A stretch of DNA of 64,000 bases from Clostridia bacterium (GTDB lineage Bacteria; Bacillota; Clostridia; Oscillospirales; CAG-272). A program made the translations under genes and the position numbers. The stretch's first letter is position 1. Each line of letters opens with the position of its first letter. The stretch spans positions 1-64,000 of the forward strand of contig JAFTPD010000015.1 in assembly GCA_017463485.1 (NCBI GenBank), written 5' to 3'. The notes beneath the pieces were generated by a model. That model was not told where the DNA came from. It made no database searches and was given only the letters and a program-made list of their open reading frames with translations. Shown one piece after another: positions 33,351-45,100 of this stretch.

Positions 33351-35717
33351 ATGAAAAACAGAACGGAGCTTATGGAGATCAAAGCCTTCCCCGGGGAGCT
33401 AAAGGGAAGGACAATGCTGTACGATTCCACCTTCGGACAGCGAGTACACGTAAATTTTAAGGTACACGCGGCAGGCTTTGTGCTTTCCGCATACGGAAGG
33501 AAAGACAATGCCATTACGTTCTCTGTTTACAGATGGACAGAGAATTATGAAAAAACGGTACAAAATGCACCGCTCGCAACACGTCGGTTTGAAGGCGTGG
33601 AGGACGACGCGTGCTGCTACTTGTATTTTGATACGCCGCTTGATGCAGGCGAGTATCTTTTCTCTATCGACAAGGTAGAGGGATACGTCGGAATATATAA
33701 GGACGGCGGAAGCTGGGGCGGAGGCGGCAACGACAGCTCAAAGGGCTATTATTACGAAGGCGGCGTACCTCGTCCGTATGACACAAGCCTCTGCTTTTTG
33801 ACAGAAGCCAAGCCTGACGAGCCGTTTTCACCTTGCCTTGAATATCAGGACACAACCGACGGTACTCATACACCGCCTGCTAAGACAGAGCTGCCCACCG
33901 ATAGCCTCGTCTATACTCACGAGGTCATGCCCGACACGTGGGTGTTCGTTGACGGACTCGGCAGAAAGTCGCTGACAAATAAGGACGTTGGAGATGTCAA
34001 GCCCGACAAGGAGATAGGAATGTTCTTCTGGGATTGGCACGACGTTGACGGCTGGGGCTATCGCTCACCAAAGCTGGATTCCGACGAGCCTATCAATATC
34101 CAGAAGGCTATGGATAAGCACCCCGAGGCAAAGAACGACTATAATCACCCCGTGTGGGGAAATACCGAAAACGCGCATCAAAAATACTTCTGGAACGAGC
34201 CCGTTTACGGTCATTATATGACTGGCGACAGATGGGTGCTTCGCCGTCAGGCAGAACTGCTTGCAAACGCGGGAGTTGATTTTGTCATGACTGATAACAC
34301 CAATGGCGACCAAGTCTGGCAGAGCGGCTATCGCGCCATGATGGACGAGTGGCATAAGGCTACCGAGAGTGGAGTTAAAGCACCCAAGGTGTCATTTTTC
34401 TTGCCCTTTACAGAGCGGTGGGGAGGCAAGACCAATTTCCAGCTCAGCTATCTGTATAACGATATTTACCGCAAGAACAAGTGGCAGGATATGTGGTACT
34501 ACCTTGACGGCAAGCCTATGGTGCTGGCGCGCGGAGAGGAAACGCTGTGTGACGACAATTTCGGCAAGGAGCTCAAGAGCTTCTTTACCTTCCGTAAGGG
34601 CGTCGGACAGTATATAAACGTAGGCGAGCTTGGCGAGTGGGGCTGGCTGTCCATGTATCCGCAGACCTTGTATTACAAGACCGAGGAGGACCGTGCCCGC
34701 GGCAACGTCGAGCAGACAACCGTCGGAATCGCGGTCAATTACGACTATACCTTCGACGTTCAGGAGGGACTCAGCTCCATGAACGGTGAGCATATCGTAG
34801 GTCGCTCATTCTCTCCCGACTACAAGGATAGATTTGAAAAGGACGGCAGGGAGGCGACCAAGTGGGGATATAACTTCTCCGCGCAATTTGACTACGCTCT
34901 CACCGCCGATCCGAGAGTGATATTTGTTACGGGCTGGAACGAGTGGCACGTTATCCACCACCCCAAGTGGAGATATACCGAAAATGCCTTCGCCGATCAG
35001 TTTGACGACGAGTACTCCCGCGATATCGAGCCCTCCAGAGGCGAGCTTCGCGACTATTATTACTACCTGCTCGTCAACTACGTCCGCAAATTCAAGGGCG
35101 CGCGTCCCATACCTACGCCAAGCGGTAAGAAGTCTATCGACCTGAGCGGTGGCGCAAAGCAGTGGGAAGACGTTAAGCCTTACTACGCCGCGTATATCGG
35201 AAACACGGGCGCTCGCGACTGTCGCGGCTGGGGCTCGGCGTATTTCAAGGACGAGTCGGGCAGAAACGATATTATCGGAGCGCAGGTCGCTCGTGACGAC
35301 GAATATCTCTGCTTCCGCGTTGAATGTAACGACAGTATCACGCCTTGCAAGGACGACAGATGGATGAATCTGTATATCGACACCGACGGCGAATATAACG
35401 GCTGGGAGAGCTTCAATTACGTTGTAAAGCCTGATGCGGACGGCAAGCTCGCGTTGAACAGATTTACCGGCAACGGCTACGGTTTCGAAGCGATCTCGGA
35501 TGTTGAATACGCACTTGATGGAAAGTATCTTACCGTAAAAATTCCCAAGACTGCGCTCGGTATCGATGGAGATAATTTCACCGTCAACTTTGCTTGGACG
35601 GATAACGTACACGATAAGGACGACAGCACAAAATTCAGTGGCGATATTCTTGAATTTTACACCACGGGTGACGTTGCCCCTGGCGGAAGATTTAAGTATA
35701 GCTATATTTGTGAGTGA
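33351..35717 (+). CDS. Putative glycoside hydrolase (GH71/99-like) with C-terminal CBM9-like domain
   Basis: The 788-residue protein has an N-terminal beta-domain (to about 190), a central TIM-barrel-like region with GMFFWDWHDVDGW, ANAGVDFVMTDNTNG near 310 and VIFVTGWNEWHVIHHPKW near 525, and a C-terminal part (about 605-788) resembling CBM9/DOMON domains (WMNLYIDTDGEYNGWESFNY). The FVMTDNTN and GWNEW motifs recall GH71/GH99-type barrels that cut alpha-glucans or mannans, but similarity is only partial. There is no signal peptide, which is odd for a CBM-bearing enzyme. AAAGGGAA lies before the ATG. Exact activity is unknown. Confidence 0.65.
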   Translation: MKNRTELMEIKAFPGELKGRTMLYDSTFGQRVHVNFKVHAAGFVLSAYGRKDNAITFSVYRWTENYEKTVQNAPLATRRFEGVEDDACCYLYFDTPLDAGEYLFSIDKVEGYVGIYKDGGSWGGGGNDSSKGYYYEGGVPRPYDTSLCFLTEAKPDEPFSPCLEYQDTTDGTHTPPAKTELPTDSLVYTHEVMPDTWVFVDGLGRKSLTNKDVGDVKPDKEIGMFFWDWHDVDGWGYRSPKLDSDEPINIQKAMDKHPEAKNDYNHPVWGNTENAHQKYFWNEPVYGHYMTGDRWVLRRQAELLANAGVDFVMTDNTNGDQVWQSGYRAMMDEWHKATESGVKAPKVSFFLPFTERWGGKTNFQLSYLYNDIYRKNKWQDMWYYLDGKPMVLARGEETLCDDNFGKELKSFFTFRKGVGQYINVGELGEWGWLSMYPQTLYYKTEEDRARGNVEQTTVGIAVNYDYTFDVQEGLSSMNGEHIVGRSFSPDYKDRFEKDGREATKWGYNFSAQFDYALTADPRVIFVTGWNEWHVIHHPKWRYTENAFADQFDDEYSRDIEPSRGELRDYYYYLLVNYVRKFKGARPIPTPSGKKSIDLSGGAKQWEDVKPYYAAYIGNTGARDCRGWGSAYFKDESGRNDIIGAQVARDDEYLCFRVECNDSITPCKDDRWMNLYIDTDGEYNGWESFNYVVKPDADGKLALNRFTGNGYGFEAISDVEYALDGKYLTVKIPKTALGIDGDNFTVNFAWTDNVHDKDDSTKFSGDILEFYTTGDVAPGGRFKYSYICE

Positions 35718-35773
35718 ATGAAGTTATGATTTTGCTTCGCAAAAATTATGATGCTCCTGCGTCGCAGTTATGA

Positions 35774-35814
35774 GGCAGCAGCCCGTTTCGTCTTGGACGA
35801 AACGGGCTGCTGCC
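35774..35814. terminator. Long hairpin downstream of the GH71/99-like gene
   Basis: A 19-bp perfect stem (GGCAGCAGCCCGTTTCGTC and complement) with a TTG loop. No T-tract follows, so it may be an RNA end-protector or a repeat rather than a simple terminator. Confidence 0.5.
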
Positions 35815-35878
35815 GTTATGAGCTTATTTGAAGTTTTTGAAAGACAGGGGTTTAAAGTTTTTGAAAGATAGGGGAGGT

Positions 35879-35928
35879 GCAGGAGGGGAAAGAAAACTTT
35901 TTCCAAAAAGTTTTCTTTCCCCTCCTGC
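35879..35928 (-). terminator. Terminator-like hairpin after groEL
   Basis: A 24-bp perfect stem (35879-35902 with 35905-35928) including AAAGAAAACTTTTT. It lies 17 bases after the groEL stop. Just beyond it on the plus strand the segment AAGTTTTTGAAAGA occurs twice in tandem. Confidence 0.65.
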
Positions 35929-35944
35929 ATTATATTATCAACTA

Positions 35945-37585
<1,641 letters not shown>

Positions 37586-37606
37586 TTACCTCCAAAATAT
37601 ATCGAA

Positions 37607-37894
37607 TTATTCTACGATAGCGAGAATGTCGTCCTCGGAAAGAATGGTGTACTCAACGCCGTCAAGCTTGACTACGTTGCCTGCGTACTTGCTTGCGATA
37701 ACGCGATCGCCAACCTTAACGGTCATAGCGGCAAGTGCGCCGTTGTCGGTAAGCTTACCGGGACCGATCGCAACGACCTCGGCTACCTGGGGCTTCTCCT
37801 GAGCGGATGCGGTGAGGATAATACCCGTCTTGGTTTTTTCCTCAGCTTCTTCAAATCTGATAACAACTCTGTTGGATAAAGGATTGAGCTTCAT
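37607..37894 (-). CDS. groES: Co-chaperonin GroES
   Basis: The 95-residue protein has NPLSNRVVIRFEEAEEKTKTGIIL at the N-terminus with the mobile-loop region and the C-terminal VEYTILSEDDILAIVE. It caps the GroEL cage. AGGAGGA is placed 6 bases before the ATG. Heat-shock control by HrcA is indicated by the CIRCE element upstream. Confidence 0.99.
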   Translation of the reverse strand: MKLNPLSNRVVIRFEEAEEKTKTGIILTASAQEKPQVAEVVAIGPGKLTDNGALAAMTVKVGDRVIASKYAGNVVKLDGVEYTILSEDDILAIVE

Positions 37895-37969
37895 AAAATT
37901 TCCTCCTGTTTTTATTCGGTGCGCAAAAGCGCAAAATTGACTTTTTTCAATGAAGACATTTACGTGAAA

Positions 37970-37996
37970 TTAGCACTCTAAGCCTTCAAGTGCTAA
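37970..37996 (-). promoter_or_regulatory. CIRCE operator (HrcA binding site)
   Basis: TTAGCACTC-N9-AAGTGCTAA matches the CIRCE consensus TTAGCACTC-N9-GAGTGCTAA at 17 of 18 positions. It lies just downstream of the groES promoter, the classical arrangement for repression by HrcA. Confidence 0.97.
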
Positions 37997-38007
37997 ACAC
38001 TGTTCAT

Positions 38008-38035
38008 ATTTTACACCAAGTACGAAAAAAATCAA
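38008..38035 (-). promoter_or_regulatory. Sigma-A promoter of groES-groEL
   Basis: Minus-strand TTGATT, 16-base spacer, TAAAAT, immediately upstream of the CIRCE operator. Confidence 0.65.
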
Positions 38036-38205
38036 GAGCTTTTTCCAATTATTCACATAATATTAACAAATAAAATATTCGTTTACGGGACAAAGCGTTT
38101 TTTTGTCAAAAAATGCGTCGGTATTTTTAAAAATTACCTTTGGAATTCTTTGTGGCGTCGGTAAATAATATAATTGTAATGTAGAAAAAATTTGAGAGGC
38201 GAGTT

Positions 38206-39543
38206 ATGGATATTCTTGTATCAGCCGTGCCGTTTTTGCTGTTTGGGGCGGGAAGCTTTTATCTTGTAAAATTGAGATTTTTTTATTTTCTGCATCCCGT
38301 AAAGACCTTCCGCGCGCTGTTTGAGCGGCGAGAGGGCTCGGGAGTATCGCCGCTGTCCGCCTTGTCAATGGCATTGGCGGGGACTCTCGGGGTGGGAAAT
38401 ATCGTTGGCGTGGCGTCGGCTATCTGCCTTGGTGGCGCGGGTGCGGTGTTTTGGATGATACTCTCCGCCCTGCTTGCCATGGTGCTGAAATACGCCGAGA
38501 TCGTGCTGGCAGTCGTGCACAGACGCTTTGACGGGGACGGAAAGCCCTTTGGCGGTGCGCCCTATTACATCAGGCGTGCATTTGAAGGATTACGTCTTTT
38601 AAAGGTGGGCAGGTTGACGGCAGGTGCGTTTGCCGCACTCTGCATATTCAACGCCATAGTTATGGGTAACGCCTTACAGATAAATACCGTGGCGGGTGCG
38701 TTTGAGGGCGCTTTTGGAATATCGCCGCTTGCGGTGGGAATAGTGATCGCCGTATTTTGCGGCGTTGCGGTAGTTGGCGGTGTGGAAAGAATAGCGAGGA
38801 TAACGGGAAAGCTTGTGCCGCTGATGAGTCTGCTCTTTATTGGTATGTGCGTCGCGGTGATCGCTCTGCGGTGGGATATGATCCCCCGCGCCGTGTCGGA
38901 CATATTTTACGAAGCCTTTGACGTGCGGAGCGCGGCGGGCGGGATCGTCGGATTTATAATTTCGGGTGGCGTGCGTTACGGCACTATGCGCGGACTTATC
39001 TCCAATGAGGCGGGGTGCGGAACGGCGACCATGGCGCACGCCACGGCGGATGCCGTATCTCCCGCGTCGCAGGGTGTTCTCGGGCTTGTCGAGGTGTTCG
39101 TGGATACGGTGCTGATGTGTACCCTGACGGCACTCGTTATTCTTGTCGGCGTTGAAGATATCGGCGCTTTCGGGGACGGATATATATTGCTGGTGCAAAC
39201 GGCATTTGAGTCGGTGCTGGGCGCTTGGGCGGGGAATACTCTGGCGATAGCCGTACTGCTGTTTGGAGTTGCCACGGTGCTGTGTCAATCGCATTACGGC
39301 AGGACCTGCCTTGATTATTTTACAAGCTCGTCGGGAGCAAGATTCGTATATTACACCGTTTTCTGCGTGGTAACGGTGGTAGGCTCGGTGGTGTCACCGT
39401 CGGCAATGTTTGAGCTTGCCGACGTGGGGCTTGCGCTGATGACTTTTATAAATATTACCGCACTTTTGCTGATGAGCCGCGAGGTTAAAGAGGAAACACA
39501 GGCGTTTTTGGGGAATAATAAGATAAAGTCCCGTTTGTCATAG
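38206..39543 (+). CDS. Sodium/amino-acid symporter, AGCS family
   Basis: A 445-residue membrane protein with about 10-11 helices. AGCS signatures are visible: GTLGVGNIVGVASAICLGGAGAVFWM near residue 62, KYAEIVLAVVHR, GGAPYYI, and RGLISNEAGCGTATMAHATA near 262. The family imports alanine or glycine with sodium. The precise amino acid is not known. GAGGCGAG is the ribosome binding site. No partner genes in the same operon except possibly the P-loop ATPase 52 bases downstream. Confidence 0.93.
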   Translation: MDILVSAVPFLLFGAGSFYLVKLRFFYFLHPVKTFRALFERREGSGVSPLSALSMALAGTLGVGNIVGVASAICLGGAGAVFWMILSALLAMVLKYAEIVLAVVHRRFDGDGKPFGGAPYYIRRAFEGLRLLKVGRLTAGAFAALCIFNAIVMGNALQINTVAGAFEGAFGISPLAVGIVIAVFCGVAVVGGVERIARITGKLVPLMSLLFIGMCVAVIALRWDMIPRAVSDIFYEAFDVRSAAGGIVGFIISGGVRYGTMRGLISNEAGCGTATMAHATADAVSPASQGVLGLVEVFVDTVLMCTLTALVILVGVEDIGAFGDGYILLVQTAFESVLGAWAGNTLAIAVLLFGVATVLCQSHYGRTCLDYFTSSSGARFVYYTVFCVVTVVGSVVSPSAMFELADVGLALMTFINITALLLMSREVKEETQAFLGNNKIKSRLS

Positions 39544-39595
39544 TATGCGTGAAGCGCATATTATGTACCGAGCGGAATCGAAGGGAGGAAAACGT

Positions 39596-40669
39596 ATGTC
39601 CGACGGATATGAGATCAAATATTTTGCCGCGTCCAATTCAAGAAGCGGCTTTGTGAATTATTTCCCGCAATGCTTTGGCGAGGATAGGGGAGTGCGCCGC
39701 CTGTACGTTATAAAGGGCGGCTCGGGCACGGGAAAAAGCTATTTTATGCGCCGCGCGGCAAGGTGTGCCGAGGCGGCAGGGCTTTTCGTTGAATATTATT
39801 ACTGCTCGTCAGATCCCGCGTCGCTTGACGGTGTGAGGATAACGCTTCAGAATGGAGATCGCGTTGGCATTATCGACGGCACGCCGCCCCATCCGTGGGA
39901 GCCGAAGCTGCCCGGCGTGGTGGAGGAGATAATCAATCTCGGCGCGTTCTGGGACAGCCGCGCCCTCGCGGCAAGTGGCGAGGAGATACGCAGACTCCAA
40001 GGCATCAAGGCGGCGGAGTACAAGGCGGCGTATGCTTACCTTTCGGCGGCAGGGCAGGTCTGCGACGTTATCGAAGATTGTGTACGGGACGTCGTTTATT
40101 TTTCCAAAATGCGGGCGGTGGCTCAAAAGACGGTGAAGTGTATTCCCGAGGGGGATCGCTTTGATGCCGAGCCTGCACTCATATCCTCTGTCGGCGGAAG
40201 GGGGGAGGTTAAATTCAACACATACACGCAACTCGCGGAGAAAGTATATACTGTCGAGGATTTTTACGGTGTCGGACACCTGATGCTCCGCGAAATATTC
40301 GAGGCTTCAAGCGCGAGGACGTGCGAGGTCAAGGTGTCGTATGACCCGCTGTGTCCGCACAGAATAGACGGGCTTTTCTACCCGAATGCGAGCGTTGCGT
40401 TTGTTGTGGGGGAGGGCGACGGCGGGGAATATTGCCACTCCTTGGGCGTGCGCAGATTTGCGAGCGGTGACGCTTTGAAGGAAAGGCGTTCCGCGCTCCG
40501 CCGTGCCGTCGGATTGCGGGATAGCCTCGTAGCGGGAGCGGTGGAACGCTTCGCAGGTGCGTCGAGAGCGCATTTTGATATAGAAAAAATCTATTCGTCT
40601 GCTATGGATTTTGATGCAAAAAGCAAATTTGAAGAAGAGTTCTGCCGAAAGATTTTAGACTTTAATTGA
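39596..40669 (+). CDS. P-loop ATPase of unknown function (PRK06851-like)
   Basis: The 357-residue protein has a Walker A motif GGSGTGKSYFMRRAA near residue 44 and a later VGIIDGTPPHPWEPKLPGVVEEIINLG segment. This resembles a Bacillota family of nucleotide-binding proteins (PRK06851-like) of unknown role; in the usual form the N-terminal half holds one ATPase and the C-terminal half a second, degenerate one. GGGAGG sits 7 bases before ATG 39596. It ends next to a hairpin-rich repeat that may serve as terminator. Confidence 0.75.
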   Translation: MSDGYEIKYFAASNSRSGFVNYFPQCFGEDRGVRRLYVIKGGSGTGKSYFMRRAARCAEAAGLFVEYYYCSSDPASLDGVRITLQNGDRVGIIDGTPPHPWEPKLPGVVEEIINLGAFWDSRALAASGEEIRRLQGIKAAEYKAAYAYLSAAGQVCDVIEDCVRDVVYFSKMRAVAQKTVKCIPEGDRFDAEPALISSVGGRGEVKFNTYTQLAEKVYTVEDFYGVGHLMLREIFEASSARTCEVKVSYDPLCPHRIDGLFYPNASVAFVVGEGDGGEYCHSLGVRRFASGDALKERRSALRRAVGLRDSLVAGAVERFAGASRAHFDIEKIYSSAMDFDAKSKFEEEFCRKILDFN

Positions 40670-40677
40670 AAGTAACC

Positions 40678-40862
40678 CGGGCTGTCTCACTAACGTGATC
40701 CAGCCCACGAAATCGAACTTGACGAATGAAATTCGTCATTTTGGCGCTAAAAAAGTATAAAATTTTCTCCGAAAAAGCGCCAAAAACGTTCGAGTTTCCG
40801 AAAATGATGGGTTCCTTGCCATCATTTTCGAGGGGCTGTCGCAAATGCGACAGCCCCATTTG
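40678..40862. repeat. Hairpin-built dispersed repeat, family A copy 1
   Basis: About 183 bp, some 95% identical to 46905-47088. It consists of successive hairpins: GGGCTG..CAGCCC (about 40679-40706), GACGAAT..ATTCGTC (40721-40737), TTTTGGCGCT..AGCGCCAAAA (about 40739-40784), GAAAATGATGG..CCATCATTTTC (about 40800-40829) and GGGGCTGTCGC-aaat-GCGACAGCCCC (40832-40857). Small ORFs in it differ by mostly amino-acid-changing substitutions, so it is not under protein-level selection. Palindromic ends without terminal inverted repeats recall IS200/IS605-derived PATEs. Confidence 0.75.
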
Positions 40863-40868
40863 AATTAA

Positions 40869-41012
40869 AAGGGCAGTCGAGGACGTCGATCCCTACAAAC
40901 GATTAAAATTTTTGGCTGTTTTCAACACAAAAAGGTTTATTTTCTTTTTGCGATATTGATAACGAGTAAAATTTTAAAACCGTAGGGACAGGCGTCCTCG
41001 ACTGTCCTAATA
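40869..41012. repeat. MITE-like element, family B copy 2
   Basis: The ends are inverted repeats over about 28 positions with few mismatches: AGGGCAGTCGAGGACG at the left, and at the right CGTCCTCGACTGTCCT, followed inward by CCCTAC/GTAGGG. The centre matches the reverse complement of 5588-5745. No coding capacity. Confidence 0.7.
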
Positions 41013-41035
41013 TTGAGCAAATTATAGAGCTGGCT

Positions 41036-41063
41036 TGCGGGGCTTGGGGCGAAGCCCCACATA
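41036..41063 (-). terminator. Hairpin after the pqqD-like gene
   Basis: On the minus strand GGGGCTTCGCCCC follows the stop codon by about 10 bases, then CAAGCCCCGC. The T-tract is poor. The same TGCGGGG..TGGGGC..AGCCCC pattern occurs after the DUF4358-like gene (49159-49181). Confidence 0.45.
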
Positions 41064-41070
41064 TAATCCA

Positions 41071-41337
41071 TTATTCCTCAATAATCCCCTTAGATCTGAG
41101 AACCTCGACGAAGCCCTCGACGTCGCGGCGGGCGGCGTCGGCGTCAATGTCATATTTTTGAGTCATAGCGGCGACCATAGCATCCACGTCGGTAGGCTCT
41201 GCGAGCAGATCCCAGAGGAAGCGAGCCGTACCGTTGAGTCGGATCATGCTGTTGAAGGATTGTGTAAGCTCACCTGTTGCGACGACGTAATTAAGGTCGC
41301 CCACGTTTTTAACAACGAAACCGTTTTTGATCTTCAT
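41071..41337 (-). CDS. PqqD family peptide-recognition protein
   Basis: The 88-residue protein fits the PqqD/RRE fold: VVATGELTQSFNSMIRLNGTARFLWDLLAEP near residues 18-48, then helices ending VEGFVEVLRSKGIIEE. PqqD-like proteins bind leader peptides of ribosomally made, modified peptides (RiPPs) and present them to the modifying enzyme. It follows the HprK-like gene by 12 bases in the same operon. No precursor peptide or radical SAM enzyme is visible, which makes the role unclear. Confidence 0.85.
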   Translation of the reverse strand: MKIKNGFVVKNVGDLNYVVATGELTQSFNSMIRLNGTARFLWDLLAEPTDVDAMVAAMTQKYDIDADAARRDVEGFVEVLRSKGIIEE

Positions 41338-41349
41338 TTTTAAAGCCTT

Positions 41350-42096
41350 TCATTTATTGGGGGAGATATTTCCGTCGGACATTGCCGCGCGTGCTACACG
41401 AGCCGCGTCCTCGGATATGTTACATTCGAGCTCCCAGACGGGAACATGTCGGATCATGCGGTCAAGCAGATCAAGAGTAGTCAGTGCCATTAGCGGATCT
41501 TTAGGGATAATTATCTGATGCATTATCCGCTCCGCCGCCTCATTTACGTCTATACGGCGTATGGTGTTTTCGGGGCTGCGCTTGATAAAGCAAACGGCGG
41601 TGAGGGGCGCGTGAGTGTTGGTCTGCAGATTTTCCTTGCCGCACCACGGAGTTCCGAACGCGTGCCACTGACCGTCCATAAAGCGGACGATAGGCTTGTC
41701 ACCGTTAATGACGAATATTTCTTCGCCGAAAGCGCGTCGCCACTGGATAATGTGTGTGCTTTTGCCTGTTCCGCTGGGTGCGGAAAATGCGTAAGCGTGC
41801 TTGCCGTCGGATATTACCGCCGCATGGAGCAAAAGCGCGTTGTAGGCGGGGAGCTTACGGCAGATAGCGCGGTAGATGCAGATGCTCTCGACGTACCCGT
41901 CGGAGAATTCCTGTCCGTGTACCTTTTCTGCCGCCCTCGCCTCGGCTTCAAGCTCCGCGTCGGATGTTGACACCGAAAAATCTACGTTGCCGTCAAAATC
42001 CGAAATAACGTATTCGCGGCAAAGCTTTTCGGTAAAATCGTGTCTGTACGACACGGCAATATTAAGCTCTGCCAGCCTGATTACCATTGACCTCAT
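41350..42096 (-). CDS. HPr kinase-like P-loop protein
   Basis: The 248-residue protein has a Walker A AFSAPSGTGKSTHIIQW near residue 122 followed by INGDKPIVRF and a GTPWCGKEN segment, the layout of HprK/P-like kinases related to PEP carboxykinase. Stand-alone HprK-like proteins are found in RiPP clusters, where some phosphorylate the precursor peptide. The N-terminal half lacks the usual HprK regulatory domain. It lies 20 bases after the CotH-type gene and 12 bases before the pqqD-like gene. The target is unknown. Confidence 0.8.
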   Translation of the reverse strand: MRSMVIRLAELNIAVSYRHDFTEKLCREYVISDFDGNVDFSVSTSDAELEAEARAAEKVHGQEFSDGYVESICIYRAICRKLPAYNALLLHAAVISDGKHAYAFSAPSGTGKSTHIIQWRRAFGEEIFVINGDKPIVRFMDGQWHAFGTPWCGKENLQTNTHAPLTAVCFIKRSPENTIRRIDVNEAAERIMHQIIIPKDPLMALTTLDLLDRMIRHVPVWELECNISEDAARVARAAMSDGNISPNK

Positions 42097-42116
42097 GTTT
42101 GTTTTTTCCGATCTTT

Positions 42117-45100
42117 TTAAATATCAAGTACTATTTCGGACATGTTGAGCGAGCCCGTAAGCTGTCCGTTTCCGCCCTGTCCGTGAGTGTTGGTTCCCTG
42201 TACGAATATAGATCCGTCGGACGTAAGATACGCGGTAAAGGCATAGCCTGCCGCAACGTTGACAACTTTATCGATAAGCGTACTCTTGACGAGCGTTCCG
42301 CCCGTGGCAGATGCACCGAGAGCCGCGCCCGTATTGTTGCCGTAGACGTAAACGTCACCGTTGTCCTTGAGAACTACCATATTGTCGTAGTAAATGTCCG
42401 CGTCTACAACGCCGCTGTCCGCCACCTTGTAAAGGGTGGGGTTGTTGCCGTTTCCCGAGCTCCAGCCGCTGAACGTCCGCCAGCCTGCGTAGTATAGTGC
42501 GCCGTCCTCCGTTATGACTAATATCTGATGCTCGCCAGCGTCAACGAATTTGACACCGCCCAGCATCAAGTAGGGAGTCGTAATGTCGGTCGTGTCGGTC
42601 TGATTTATTTTATACCAACGGTTGTCGCCAAGACCGTACATGTCGCCCGACGTGGTGACGTAAACGGTCGTGCGGCGGGATGCGTTTGCAAATTTAACTC
42701 CGGTCGCAATCTTTTGAAAGGTCGACACCGAGGTGTCTACGTTATCAGCACCAAGCTGTCCGTAGTTGTTGTTGCCGATACCGTAGAGATTGCCTTGATC
42801 GTCTACCACCAGCATGTGGTCAAATCCCATGCTAACGTCGGAGATAGCTCCGTTGAAGGATACAAGTCCAAGCTCGTATGAATCATTGGTGCCGTTACGT
42901 CCGAGCTGTCCCGAGCCGTTGCACCCGACGGTGTAAAGCTTACCGTCGTTAGTAAGAATAGCAGTCGCCCAGTTGGTCGAGCCCTGCTCGAAGTTTGCAC
43001 TGTCCGTAGTGGATACCTTCTTGACATTTCCCATGATGAACTGCGGGGTGGGTACCGACTCTACCGACGCACCCGCGCCCAGCACTCCGTGGGTGTTATC
43101 GCCCCAACCGTAAAGATCTCCGTCGGGGGAGAGATAAAACATATAAGACGCGCCCGCCACAAACGTTCCGTCCGCTACGGATACGCTATTGCTGGTAGTT
43201 CTTTTAGCGTTGATAGTGAGAGTTCCTGACATGGTAGCCGTAAAGCTGAATTGACTTTCAGTAAAGGCAAGCGTCGAGTCGTCACGAAAGGTCACGGTAG
43301 CCCCCGTATATTCGTATCCGTTTTTAGCCGTGATGACCACGTTGTACGATTTCGACGTGCCAGTGAAGGTGAAGGAGTCGCCGTTGCTTACATCCGAGCC
43401 GTTTATTTTGACGGACAAGCGGGTGGGGTTGAGGGTTACTGCTACGCTCTTTCCTGTGATAGCCTCAAGCTGCGCGTCGGAAAGGCCAAAGAAGCTCTTG
43501 AGTTCGTTGATAGCGGCGGCATTACGTCCCCTCAGCTCTCCTCTCATTTCGGTAACCTCTGTCTGAAGCTCGCCGACCGATCTGGCCTCGTTGCCCCAAC
43601 GCTCAACGATATAGGGCATAAGGACGAGTCGCTCTGCGTACAGCTCGTCGAGAAGAGCAAGATTGTTTTCCTCGGTTAGCAGCTGAGTTGCCGCAGTGTG
43701 GAAATCGGTGATGAATTTATTCTTGAAGCTCTCGTTTTTGATAAGGTGATATACTATCGTGGAGCATACCGAGCCGAGATTTATGGATTTGCTAAATCCT
43801 GTGCTGTTATCTGTCATAAGACAGAAGTCAAGGTCGAGCAGGGTAAAGTGCCATTTTGTGTCCGTTCCCGACGGATCGGCGGCATTTCTGTTGCGCCAGA
43901 TCTTTATATTGTTGTCGGGCCAGTCGGGAGCATCAAAGAATATGCGCGAGATATACATTCCTATAAGGGAATCTATATCAAGCTGTGAGCAAACGTATTC
44001 GTAGTTTGCGGAATCGGTCATATCGTTTGTACGTATGAACTTGTAGAGCTCGTTGAAGTGCGTAGCGTCTGCCTCAAGTCCTGAGGACAGAATGTACGGT
44101 GCTTGAATGTTATTGCCGTTATATACCTTTTCGTAATAGTCGTTTTCAAGAATGGATACGTTGTCCTTGTCAACTCCGTAATGGCTTTCAACGTACTCAC
44201 CGCTGTAACGCTCGCGGGCGTTGTAAACACCCCAGAATTCACCGTTGACGAACAGGAACACCGGCTCGTATTCCATATAATCCACGTTGAGCTGAGCGGA
44301 TGCCAGCTGTGCGAAGGCGTCTCGGAACATGGCACCGCCAGAGTCGTTGCCCGCGTTTCGGAGGAGCAGACGCGAGAAGCTGGTGATAGCCTGACCGTTG
44401 ACGTCCGTAGAGCGTCCGTCAAACAGGTCGTAGTCAAGATCGGAGCGCAGGCCGCCCTCAAGATTGTTCGCGCCCTTCCAATACAAGCGCATGGATTTCA
44501 TTCCCCAGCCCGACGAGCCGTGACCGCTGATGGCAGCCTCTACGTTGGAGTAGCCAACGCGCACGCCGTTCTCGTCAAAGACCTCCATGGTAGCAAGTCC
44601 GCGGGGGCGAGGTGATAGCAATCCGTCTTCCGTAGTGGTATAGAAGCCGTTTGTGCCCACGAATTCGTCTACGGGTATGGACATTGACATTACAGTAACG
44701 TCAAGGTCTGCAAGCTCGGGAAGCACGAAATAGGTGGCTGTGTATACGGGTGTAGAATCGGTGCCGTTGGTGGCGTATGCCTTTATTACCTTGCCTGCCA
44801 TCATAGTATCTACGGTGGGAGTTGCGGCAGTACCCTTGGACTCTATAAATGCGGGAATGGTCTTGCCGCGCGTCCAATCGGTCTCAGAGCCGTTGCGCAC
44901 GTTGAGCGGTTGGGTGTATTTCACTCTCGACGTGCCGGCGGAGGGATCCTCTCCGTTCATGGTGTAATAGATCGTGTAGCCCTCGGGAGCGGTGAGCGTG
45001 ACCTTGATGTTGTTTGTATAAATACCCGCGGGCATGGAGAACGTGACTTCTGTAAGCCTTGACGTTACGCGCGCGTTTTCAGCAATTCCCTGCGAGCATT

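Noticed and set aside
40662..40859. Small minus-strand ORFs inside repeat family A (65 and about 100 residues)
   Set aside because: The two copies differ mostly by amino-acid-changing substitutions and the ORFs are made of hairpin arms, so they are by-products of the repeat.
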